In this document: piece after piece, positions 1 to 5,817 of the stretch | Numbering within the stretch: position 1 is the first letter of the stretch | How the letters are laid out: the number at the start of each line of letters is the position of its first letter | From: an uncultured Collinsella sp. | GTDB lineage: Bacteria; Actinomycetota; Coriobacteriia; Coriobacteriales; Coriobacteriaceae | Length of the DNA: 7,733 nt | Direction: 5' to 3' | NCBI GenBank assembly: GCA_900551015.1 | Contig: URUI01000081.1 | Coordinates: forward strand, 1 to 7,733 | The notes under the pieces: model-generated | Told to the model about the DNA's origin: nothing | The model's database searches: none | Seen by the model: only the letters and a program-made list of their open reading frames with translations | Made by a program: the position numbers and the translations under genes

Positions 1-1595
1 AGCTTGGGCAGCACGGTGGTCATGGCCTCGCGGGCGGCCTTGAGCTTGCTGGCGCGGATCTGGGCGCCCTCGGGCTCGTAGAATGCACGCTCGCAGGCAC
101 GGCCGCAGGGATGCGGGCAGATGGTGCCGGTAATGAACGGCAGGGCGTTGCGCTCGATGATGATGTTGAGTGCGTCCTCGTAGCGGCCCTCGTCAACAGC
201 CGCCAGATAGGCGGGAATATCCTGCTGGATGGGGCAGCTCGTGCGGCACGGCGTGGTAAAGCAGTCGGAAAGCGGGCTCTTGCCGGCGACCTTGCGGTCG
301 GGCAGCGGGCGCAGCGGCTTCTTGTAGAGCGGGTTGGTGAGCGAGTCGGTCTGGATCGCAGTCACGGCCTCGAGAGAGACGCCCTCAAACGGCTTGCCGT
401 CCAGATCGCCAAACTCCCCGGCCATCTGGCTAAAGCGCTCGTAGCCACCGGGCTTGAGCACGTCGGTCGCCAGAGTAACGGGCCAAATGCCGGCGTCATA
501 CAGGGCGCGAATGTTGTAGACCGTAGCACCGCCGGAGTAGCTGATGCGCAGCTTGCCATCGAACTGCTCGGTAATGCGGCGGGCGGCCTCGATAGTCAGC
601 GAGAACAGCGAACGACCGGACATGTACATCTCGGTGGAGGGCAGCTCGTTCCTCGTCACGTCGACGGGGAACGTGTTGGTCAGCTTGACGCCAAACTCCA
701 GGCCGCGCTCGGCGCACAGGGCAATCAGGCGCTCGAACATGGGCACGGCGTCGACCCACTGCAGGTCCTCGCGGAAGTGCGTGTCATCGAAGACGATGTA
801 GTCAAAGCCCAGCTCGTTGAGGCGCTGACGGGCAAACTCATAGCCCAGCAGCGTGGGGTTGCACTTGATGTAGGTGTTAAGGCCCTTCTCGGTGATGAGG
901 TAGGTCGCGATGCGCTCGATCTCGGCAGGCGGGCAGCCGTGCAGGGTAGACTCGGTGATGGAGTTGGAGACGCGCGCCGGGATGGACTCGACAAACGCAG
1001 CGTCGACATGCTCAAACTTGTCCAGGTTGGCGAGTGCCCATGCGCGGCACTCGTTCCAGACGTCGGAGCCGCTGGCGTCCTTCATGCCCTCGATGTAGGC
1101 GTCGACCTTGGGGCTCTTGATGCCCTCGAGGTCATAGCCCACGGACATGTTGAAGACAAAGCCGTCCGGGCTACCCAGGCCGTACTCGCGAGCGATCAGG
1201 TGGCAGGCGAACCATGCCTTCACGTACTCGGCAAAGGCCTGCGGAACCTCGAGCTCGGTCGACCATTCGCAGTTGTAGCACTCGTCCTGCGCCACGATGC
1301 AGGGCTTGTTCACACACTTGGAGAGCTCCTCGCCGTCCATAACCTGGACGGTCTTGAGCTCAAAGAAGCGGGAACCAGCCACATAGGATGCCACGATGTT
1401 CTGGGCCAGCTGCGTATTGGGACCGGCGGCCGGGCCAAACGGAGTCTCGATGCGCTCGTCAAAAATGGGAAGCGCACCCTCCTGGTTGGTCGTGACCATC
1501 TTGCGCACGCCAAAGATGGCGTCCTGGGTCTTATGCTCCTCGATGATCCAGTTCATCAGCTGCGAAAACGGGATCGGCCTCATGATGTCGCTCAT
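1..1595 (-). CDS. ygfK: YgfK-type iron-sulfur/flavin oxidoreductase ('putative selenate reductase subunit'), N-terminal half
   Basis: Partial: 531 codons are visible and the gene runs off the left edge; E. coli YgfK is about 1030 residues. The start MSDIMRPIPF closely matches the E. coli N-terminus (from memory), and AGGAG lies 6 nt before the ATG at 1595. Residues ~50-430 form a dihydroorotate-dehydrogenase-like barrel, with family landmarks PFGPAAGPNTQLAQN, FNMSVGYDLEGIK, STLHGCPPAEIE, YIKCNPTLLGYE, MYMSGRSLF and YSGGA. Residues ~440-505 are a dihydropyrimidine-dehydrogenase-type [4Fe-4S] domain: Cys445, Cys450 and Cys454 (CxxxxCxxxCP), then Cys493, Cys497 and Cys501 (CPHPCGRAC). The FAD/NAD(P)H domains and C-terminal ferredoxin part expected in the family lie outside the window. 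YgfK belongs to anaerobic purine-degradation clusters; its exact reaction is unsettled and the selenate name is historical. It is probably the third gene of the permease-ssnA-ygfK run, 149 bp after ssnA. No frameshift was seen. Confidence 0.93.
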   Translation of the reverse strand, partial: MSDIMRPIPFSQLMNWIIEEHKTQDAIFGVRKMVTTNQEGALPIFDERIETPFGPAAGPNTQLAQNIVASYVAGSRFFELKTVQVMDGEELSKCVNKPCIVAQDECYNCEWSTELEVPQAFAEYVKAWFACHLIAREYGLGSPDGFVFNMSVGYDLEGIKSPKVDAYIEGMKDASGSDVWNECRAWALANLDKFEHVDAAFVESIPARVSNSITESTLHGCPPAEIERIATYLITEKGLNTYIKCNPTLLGYEFARQRLNELGFDYIVFDDTHFREDLQWVDAVPMFERLIALCAERGLEFGVKLTNTFPVDVTRNELPSTEMYMSGRSLFSLTIEAARRITEQFDGKLRISYSGGATVYNIRALYDAGIWPVTLATDVLKPGGYERFSQMAGEFGDLDGKPFEGVSLEAVTAIQTDSLTNPLYKKPLRPLPDRKVAGKSPLSDCFTTPCRTSCPIQQDIPAYLAAVDEGRYEDALNIIIERNALPFITGTICPHPCGRACERAFYEPEGAQIRASKLKAAREAMTTVLPK

Positions 1596-1614
1596 AGTGA
1601 GCTCCTCTCTGTAA

Positions 1615-1640
1615 CGCCCGGCGAGACCGCGCGGCGGGCG
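1615..1640 (-). other. Short stem-loop just upstream of the ygfK ribosome-binding site
   Basis: CGCCCG (1615-1620) pairs with CGGGCG (1635-1640) around a 14-nt loop. It lies about 12 nt before the ygfK Shine-Dalgarno sequence in the transcript. A 6-bp GC stem is common by chance in such GC-rich DNA, so a role in translation control is only a possibility. A further 5-bp stem, GCGCT/AGCGC, lies at 1654-1668 in the same gap. Confidence 0.3.
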
Positions 1641-1694
1641 CAAATACGGTGTAGCGCTAGCACAGCGCCGGCGACCCCGCGGAGGCCGCCTATA

Positions 1695-1728
1695 CGCGCG
1701 TCGGATGCGGCGAAACATCCGACGCGCG
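1695..1728 (-). other. Perfect 13-bp stem-loop behind ssnA (intercistronic hairpin)
   Basis: CGCGCGTCGGATG (1695-1707) is the exact reverse complement of CATCCGACGCGCG (1716-1728), leaving an 8-nt loop. The hairpin begins 16 nt after the ssnA stop codon and lies inside the 149-bp gap before ygfK. No T-run follows on either strand, so it is not a standard intrinsic terminator. A role in protecting the 3' end of the ssnA message or setting relative expression is inferred. A sister hairpin follows the permease gene at 3248-3279. Confidence 0.8.
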
Positions 1729-1744
1729 CGAAACTACTTGTGAA

Positions 1745-3100
1745 TTAGTAGGCGCGATCGTTGAGCGTGCTCCAGAGCTTCTTGGACTCAGCCATGGTCC
1801 ACGCGTTGATCTTGTCCTCATCAATGCCAACGAACTCGCGATCCTTGTACAGGACGCGGCCGTTGATGATGGTGGTGCGGCAGTTTTTGCCCATCATGCC
1901 AAAGAGCATGTGGCCGTCGATGTTCTCCTCGCTCAGCGGCGTAAAGGGCTTGTAGTCCATAACGATGACGTCGGCGGCAGCGCCGGCCTCGAGCACACCG
2001 AGCTTGCGGTCGAAGTACTTGCTCGCCATCTTGGCGTTGTTCTCGAACAGCATGGTCATGGCCTCGCACCAGCCCACGTTGGGCATGGCGGCGTTGTGGC
2101 GCTGAATGATCAGGAAGACCTTGAGGCTCTCGAGCATATCGTGAGTGTAGGCGTCGGTGCCCATGCACACGGGGATGCCGCGGCGGAAGAACTCAAGCAC
2201 GGGGGCGCAGCCCACGGCGTTGCCCATATTGGATTCGGGGTTGTTGACGAGCCAGGTGCCGGACTCCTTGACGATGTCCATCTCGGCGGGCGTCACGTGG
2301 ATGCAGTGGCCGAGCATGGTGTCGGGACCCAGCAGGTTGTGTTGCAGCAGGCGCTCGACGGGGCTGATGCCGCCGCGGTTGAGGCGGGAATCCCACACGT
2401 CATTCATGCCCTCGCACACATGGATGTGGAAGCCGGTCAGGCCGTTGTTGGCCTCGGCCATCTTGTCCATGGTCTCGTCCGACAGCGTAAAGGTGGCGTG
2501 ACCGCCAAACATGGCGGCGATCATATGGTTGTCGTTATCGCGACGCTCCTTGGCGGCCCACTGGGCAAATTCGGCGTTCTCGGCAATGGCCTGGTCGCAC
2601 TTTTCCTGGCCACGGCGGTCGGAGACCTCGTAGCACAGGCACGAGCGCATGCCCAGCTCCTGAGCTGCATCCTTAATGGTAAAGAGGCTACCCGGGATCT
2701 CGCAGAAGCTCGCGTGGTGATCGAAAATCGTGGTGACGCCATCGCGGATGGAGTCAAGAATCGTGGCATAGGCGCTGGCCTTGGTGCCGTCGAGCGTCAG
2801 GTTGTCATCGATCTTCCACCACTGCTGCTCAAGATTCTCCAGGAAGTTGGTGGGGTTGCAGCCCTTAATGGCAAGGCCGCGGGCCAGACCCGAGTAGATG
2901 TGGGTGTGGCAGTTGATGAGTCCGGGCATGATGAGGTTGCCCTGGGCGTCGACGTACTCGGCATCCGGGTACTTGGCCTTGAGCTCGCACTCGGGGCCCA
3001 CTTCGACGATCGTATCTCCGTCAATGGCGACCGCACCGTTTGGAATGAACGGGGTCTGAGCGTTGCGGGTAAAAACGGAACCGTTAGCGACCAGAAGCAT
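1745..3100 (-). CDS. ssnA: SsnA-family metal-dependent amidohydrolase (TRZ/ATZ/guanine-deaminase-like)
   Basis: A 451-residue cytosolic hydrolase of the amidohydrolase superfamily, close in length to E. coli SsnA (~440). All expected active-site residues are visible: metal ligands His65 and His67 (NCHTHIYSG), His227 with catalytic Glu230 (HIHVCEG), His265 (GHCIHV) and Asp316 (MGTDAYTH), plus the substrate-side His201 (GGHATF). The stretch IFDHHASF and the C-terminal GHMLFGM followed by INGRVLYKDREF are SsnA-like. I chose the ATG at 3100 because AAGGGAG sits 6 nt upstream; an in-frame ATG at 3118 would add six residues but has no good ribosome-binding site. It lies between an NCS2 permease and ygfK, as ssnA lies beside ygfK in E. 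coli. Purine-cluster SsnA proteins are implicated in anaerobic purine/urate breakdown, probably a deamination or ring hydrolysis. The substrate cannot be read from the sequence. Confidence 0.93.
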   Translation of the reverse strand: MLLVANGSVFTRNAQTPFIPNGAVAIDGDTIVEVGPECELKAKYPDAEYVDAQGNLIMPGLINCHTHIYSGLARGLAIKGCNPTNFLENLEQQWWKIDDNLTLDGTKASAYATILDSIRDGVTTIFDHHASFCEIPGSLFTIKDAAQELGMRSCLCYEVSDRRGQEKCDQAIAENAEFAQWAAKERRDNDNHMIAAMFGGHATFTLSDETMDKMAEANNGLTGFHIHVCEGMNDVWDSRLNRGGISPVERLLQHNLLGPDTMLGHCIHVTPAEMDIVKESGTWLVNNPESNMGNAVGCAPVLEFFRRGIPVCMGTDAYTHDMLESLKVFLIIQRHNAAMPNVGWCEAMTMLFENNAKMASKYFDRKLGVLEAGAAADVIVMDYKPFTPLSEENIDGHMLFGMMGKNCRTTIINGRVLYKDREFVGIDEDKINAWTMAESKKLWSTLNDRAY

Positions 3101-3205
3101 GGATGCTCCCTTCAACATCAGGGGCGGGGTTTGACACCTCTGACATGGCGGAGTGCGAAGCGCCGGCCTACACCGGAAACGGGCCCTCTCCCGTCAACGC
3201 TTCAC

Positions 3206-3244
3206 CAAAGGGACAAACCCTTTGAAGTGCGGCTTGGCGCCGCA
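3206..3244 (-). other. Two small adjacent stem-loops in the permease-ssnA gap
   Basis: CAAAGGG (3206-3212) pairs with CCCTTTG (3218-3224) across a 5-nt loop. TGCGGC (3228-3233) pairs with GCCGCA (3239-3244) across another 5-nt loop. They lie immediately after the strong 12-bp hairpin in transcript order, so the 195-bp gap before ssnA carries three hairpins in a row within about 75 nt. I recognise no known riboswitch class here and do not claim one. Confidence 0.45.
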
Positions 3245-3247
3245 TGA

Positions 3248-3279
3248 CGTCGGCGGACGAGGCGATGCGTCCGCCGACG
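3248..3279 (-). other. Perfect 12-bp stem-loop behind the permease gene (intercistronic hairpin)
   Basis: CGTCGGCGGACG (3248-3259) is the exact reverse complement of CGTCCGCCGACG (3268-3279), with an 8-nt loop. It starts 16 nt after the permease stop codon, the same offset as the hairpin behind ssnA. Read on the minus strand, the two loops share TCGCC and both stems contain CGTCGG/CCGACG. There is no U-tract, so mRNA 3'-end stabilisation or partial attenuation is likelier than intrinsic termination (inference). Confidence 0.8.
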
Positions 3280-3295
3280 AATAGCACCGAATTGG

Positions 3296-4690
3296 TTACT
3301 TCTTGCTCTCGGGCAAGACCAGATCCACGGCAGCGTCCTTGGCGGCATCGATGTGCTGAGCCACGACCGGCGTCTGCGGAAGAATCAGGTTAAGGACAAT
3401 GGCCATGATGGCGGTGGGGGTCACGGCGTTGGAGCCGATGACGGTGGATACCCAGGTGGGCATACCCTCGCCGGCAAGGCAACCGCTGGCCATCCAGATA
3501 CCCAGGCCAAAGACGACGGAGGTACCGACGATGGTGGTGGTGCGCTGCGTGAGGCCCTCGCGGGTGAACATGCGCACGCCGTTCATGGTGATGGTGCCAA
3601 AGACGCCGACGGTCGCGCCGCCGATGACGGGCTGCGGGATGGCGGAGAGCACGGCGGAGAGCTGCGGGAACAGACCGGCGATGGCAAAGACGGCCGCGAT
3701 GATCACAAAGACCCACTTGTTGACGACCTTGTTGGAGCAGATGATGCCCACGTTCTGGCCAAGGGCGCTGGTGGGAAGACCGCCCAGCAGGCCGCCGACC
3801 ATAGAGGTGAGGCCCTGGGACACGATAGCGCCGGAGAGCTCGCGCTCGGTGGGCATACGGTCGATGGAACCCAGGCAGGCGGCGGAAACGTCACCGATAA
3901 CCTGGATGGCAACCATGGGGAATACGACGGCGAGGGTAATGCAGACCTCGGGATCAAACTCGAGCGCGTAGGGCATGAGCTTGGGAAGGGCGAAGACCTG
4001 AGCGGTGGCGACGCTGGAGAAGTCGATCATGCCAAAGGGGATGGAGACGATCATGCCAACGATCATGCCAAAGAACACGGATCCCAGCTTGAGCGTGCCC
4101 TTGCCAAAGTTGGCGAGCGCAAAGACCACGGCAAAGGTGATAAGGGCGACGCACCAGGCCTGCGGGGTGCCCCACAGCGGCGTGCCCATACCGCCGGCCA
4201 TATACTTGACGGCCGTGGGATACAGCGAAACGCCGATGGAGAAGATGACCGTACCGGTCACGACGGGAGGGAACAGCCACTTAATCTTGCTGTAGGCCAA
4301 ACCAAAGAGGACCGCGACGGCACCGCCGACAATCTCGCCGCCCAGCAGCGCGCCAAAGCTAAAGCCCGAGGCACCCATGGCCTGCAGGGCCGGCAGGAAC
4401 GCGAACGAAACGCCCATGACGATGGGCAGGCCGCCGCCGATGCGACGGAAGGGAGCAAAGGCCTGAAGGGCCGTGTCGATTGCCGAAAGAATGAGCGCGA
4501 CCTGAATGATGTCGGTGCTCTGCTGGCTATTAAAGCCGTAGACGCCGGCCATGATGACCGCCGGGGTAATGATGCCGGCAAACGATGCCAGTACGTGCTG
4601 AAGGGCACACGGGATCATTTCCTTAACGGGCGGCATGCCCTCACGAGTAAACAGGGCTTCAGTGCCGTTCGTAACCGTCTCCTGGGCCAT
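3296..4690 (-). CDS. NCS2-family nucleobase permease (xanthine/uracil/urate type)
   Basis: A 464-residue inner-membrane protein that is hydrophobic almost throughout, as expected for the 14-segment NCS2 (nucleobase-ascobate/uracil-xanthine) carriers that couple purine or pyrimidine uptake to protons. Landmarks are Gln31-His32 in the first membrane segment (ALQHVLASFAG), a GLPIVMGVSFAF region, the TM8 IGD motif with Asp267, the signature QNVG at 312-315, and IPQPVIGGATVGVFG. Two key places deviate: Gln263 stands where XanQ/UacT/UraA have a substrate-binding Glu (QVIGD for E-x-x-G-D), and the signature ends Asn320-Lys321 where Thr-[Arg/Lys/Gly] is usual. I took the ATG at 4690 (GGTGG just upstream) because the 29-residue extension to 4777 is charged, not NCS2-like, and overlaps the predicted promoter. 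It is the first gene of the run and divergent from a PAS-HTH regulator. The context suggests a purine such as xanthine or urate; the exact substrate is uncertain. Confidence 0.9.
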   Translation of the reverse strand: MAQETVTNGTEALFTREGMPPVKEMIPCALQHVLASFAGIITPAVIMAGVYGFNSQQSTDIIQVALILSAIDTALQAFAPFRRIGGGLPIVMGVSFAFLPALQAMGASGFSFGALLGGEIVGGAVAVLFGLAYSKIKWLFPPVVTGTVIFSIGVSLYPTAVKYMAGGMGTPLWGTPQAWCVALITFAVVFALANFGKGTLKLGSVFFGMIVGMIVSIPFGMIDFSSVATAQVFALPKLMPYALEFDPEVCITLAVVFPMVAIQVIGDVSAACLGSIDRMPTERELSGAIVSQGLTSMVGGLLGGLPTSALGQNVGIICSNKVVNKWVFVIIAAVFAIAGLFPQLSAVLSAIPQPVIGGATVGVFGTITMNGVRMFTREGLTQRTTTIVGTSVVFGLGIWMASGCLAGEGMPTWVSTVIGSNAVTPTAIMAIVLNLILPQTPVVAQHIDAAKDAAVDLVLPESKK

Positions 4691-4777
4691 TTGACCACCA
4701 ATCCTCGAAATAGTTGTTTTCGCATCTAACGCTCTATTGTGACGCAGTGCGGGGGTGAGGTTGTGCCTTCGTTGCAT

Positions 4778-4806
4778 ATCGTATTAAAGATGATTCTCAT
4801 TCTCAA
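4778..4806 (-). promoter_or_regulatory. Predicted sigma-70-type promoter of the permease-ssnA-ygfK run
   Basis: On the minus strand, TTGAGA (4801-4806) is a -35 box and TACGAT (4778-4783) a -10 box with the optimal 17-bp spacing. An AT-rich stretch lies just upstream (4807-4822). Transcription would begin near 4771, leaving a leader of about 80 nt before the permease ATG with no strong hairpin. This is the best minus-strand promoter I can find in the intergenic region. Confidence 0.6.
4791..4805. promoter_or_regulatory. Fur-like box overlapping the permease promoter
   Basis: The minus strand reads TGAGAATGAGAATCA, two tandem GAGAAT units resembling the hexamer form (GATAAT) of ferric-uptake-regulator sites. 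It overlaps the predicted -35 box and the -35-proximal part of the spacer, a usual position for a repressor operator. No Fur gene is in the window and purine genes are not classical Fur targets, so the match may be coincidental AT-rich sequence. Confidence 0.3.
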
Positions 4807-4829
4807 TAATAATTTTTTGTTATCAGACT

Positions 4830-4848
4830 ATTGTTGAGCTGAGACAAT
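4830..4848. promoter_or_regulatory. Candidate operator: inverted repeat ATTGT-N9-ACAAT
   Basis: ATTGT (4830-4834) and ACAAT (4844-4848) form a dyad about 24 bp upstream of the permease -35 box, with an AGCT centre. CTATTGT occurs here at 4828-4834 and again at 4734-4740 in the permease leader. A dimeric HTH regulator such as the divergent one could bind, but short AT-rich dyads arise readily by chance. The rest of the 351-bp divergent region (4691-5041) holds an 8-bp palindrome GGTCGACC at 4904-4911. I see no convincing promoter there for the plus-strand regulator. Confidence 0.25.
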
Positions 4849-5029
4849 GCATTTCCGCAGGTCAAGAAAGTGTCTGGCCAAACTAACATCTAACTTTTCT
4901 TTTGGTCGACCGTTTACCGCCAAATTCCTACCGCTCGTCCGTATTACGCAAGGTACCTGCGAATATGCGAGTTAATAGACACCGTGTTACCATGAGAAAA
5001 AATTGTTATGACATTTCCGATTTCACCCC

Positions 5030-5035
5030 AAGGAG
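5030..5035 (+). promoter_or_regulatory. Ribosome-binding site that decides the regulator start
   Basis: AAGGAG ends directly against a TTG (5036) and lies 6 nt before a GTG (5042). The spacing rules out the TTG and makes GTG at 5042 the likely start codon. Confidence 0.7.
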
Positions 5036-5041
5036 TTGCCC

Positions 5042-5698
5042 GTGAACGAGACCGTACGTCGCTTTTTGCCGATGGTCGATTTCCTGGAGCAGATACTCGG
5101 CAAAAACAGCGAAATCGTGCTGCACGATTTCTCGGATCCCGACCATGCCATCGTCGATATTCGCAACGGCATCGTGAGCGGCCGCAAGGTCGGCGGTCCC
5201 GCTACCGATCTGGCACTCAAGATCATGCACGATGCCAAGTATCGCGACCTGCCGTTTATTACGGGCTACGAGGGGCGCGGCGCCGGTGGCAAGACGTTGG
5301 AGTCAGCGACGTACTTTATCCGCGAGGACAACGAAATCGTCGGCATGCTCTGCGTCAACACCGATCTTTCCACGGTACGCTCCATCAACGCCATGGCCCA
5401 GCAGCTCATGGCCTGCTTCGACGCTGTGCCAAGGCAGGCGGAGCCCGCGTCTATCGAGGTTGAAAGTCTTTCGGAGTCTACACAGGAGCTCATCGACCGC
5501 AGTATTTCCGAGTTGCTCGAAAGCCGCGGGCAGGATGTCGCCTCGCTTGGGCAGGCCGATCGCGTGGACGTTATTCGTCACCTTAACGGCAACGGTGTAT
5601 TTATGCTCAAGGGCGCCGTTGCCTGTGCTGCCGCCGCGCTGGGTATCTCGGAGCCCAGCGTCTACCGCTACCTGCAAAAAGTCCGCAAGGAGGGCTAA
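5042..5698 (+). CDS. YheO-like PAS domain/HTH transcriptional regulator (DauR-like)
   Basis: A 218-residue cytosolic DNA-binding protein. Residues ~5-115 match the YheO-like PAS domain: FLPMVDFLEQILGKNSEIVLHD near the start, then GGPATDLAL and the strand-rich ATYFIREDNEIVGMLCVN that closes the fold. A linker to ~150 leads to a C-terminal helix-turn-helix of the YheO/HTH_22 type, whose recognition end reads AAALGISEPSVYRYLQKVRK. The family includes DauR, the D-arginine utilisation repressor; its members usually sense a small metabolite and control adjacent catabolic genes. The start is GTG at 5042, set by AAGGAG six bases upstream. It is transcribed away from the permease-ssnA-ygfK run across a 351-bp region, so regulation of that run is the natural inference; the ligand, and whether it activates or represses, cannot be read here. 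It ends 55 bp before a shared terminator. Confidence 0.88.
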   Translation: MNETVRRFLPMVDFLEQILGKNSEIVLHDFSDPDHAIVDIRNGIVSGRKVGGPATDLALKIMHDAKYRDLPFITGYEGRGAGGKTLESATYFIREDNEIVGMLCVNTDLSTVRSINAMAQQLMACFDAVPRQAEPASIEVESLSESTQELIDRSISELLESRGQDVASLGQADRVDVIRHLNGNGVFMLKGAVACAAAALGISEPSVYRYLQKVRKEG

Positions 5699-5703
5699 CC
5701 CGC

Positions 5704-5738
5704 CGATCCCTTGGGGACGGAGGAAAACGGATCGTTTT
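5704..5738. repeat. Palindromic intergenic element after the regulator (possible dispersed repeat)
   Basis: CGATCC (5704-5709) pairs with GGATCG (5729-5734), and AAAACG (5724-5729) can alternatively pair with CGTTTT (5733-5738), giving two mutually exclusive stems. A third small stem, TCCC/GGGA, is at 5707-5717. It lies between the regulator stop and the real terminator. The compact, self-complementary layout is typical of dispersed intergenic repeats. Only one copy is in the window, so repeat status is unproven. Confidence 0.35.
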
Positions 5739-5753
5739 GCCGCATCGCTTGAC

Positions 5754-5787
5754 AAAAGACCCTGCAGCTCACACTGCAGGGTCTTTT
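5754..5787. terminator. Bidirectional Rho-independent terminator between the regulator and ridA
   Basis: GACCCTGCAG (5758-5767) pairs with CTGCAGGGTC (5774-5783) around a 6-nt loop. It is flanked by AAAA on the left and TTTTT on the right, so a GC-rich stem is followed by a U-run on both strands. It sits 55 bp after the plus-strand regulator and 30 bp after the minus-strand ridA stop, and can end both convergent transcripts. Confidence 0.95.
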
Positions 5788-5817
5788 TGCATGTCATATT
5801 TAGCTGTTGCCAACGCC

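Noticed and set aside
1695..1728. Intrinsic terminator after ssnA
   Set aside because: The stem is strong but neither strand has a T-run after it, and ygfK continues in the same direction, so it is recorded as a hairpin only.
111..1748. Long plus-strand open frame of 545 codons opposite ygfK
   Set aside because: It lies antisense to a clearly recognisable YgfK. Such long shadow frames are expected in GC-rich coding DNA, and the translation has no family features.
1910..3247. Long plus-strand open frame opposite ssnA (445 codons)
   Set aside because: Shadow of ssnA, whose active-site motifs are all on the minus strand.
3353..4729. Long plus-strand open frame opposite the permease (458 codons)
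   Set aside because: The translation is rich in Gly/Asp/His with no known domain, and mirrors the membrane-protein codons of the real gene.
4691..4777. N-terminal extension of the permease by 29 residues
   Set aside because: It is charged sequence not found in NCS2 carriers and it overlaps the promoter/leader region.
4847..4975. 42-codon plus-strand open frame in the divergent intergenic region
   Set aside because: It has no ribosome-binding site, no recognisable sequence, and a base composition like the intergenic DNA.
4850..5029. Promoter for the PAS-HTH regulator
   Set aside because: I tried TTAATA, GAATAT, TAACAT and TGTTAT as -10 boxes; none has an acceptable -35 box at 16-18 bp, so no call is made.
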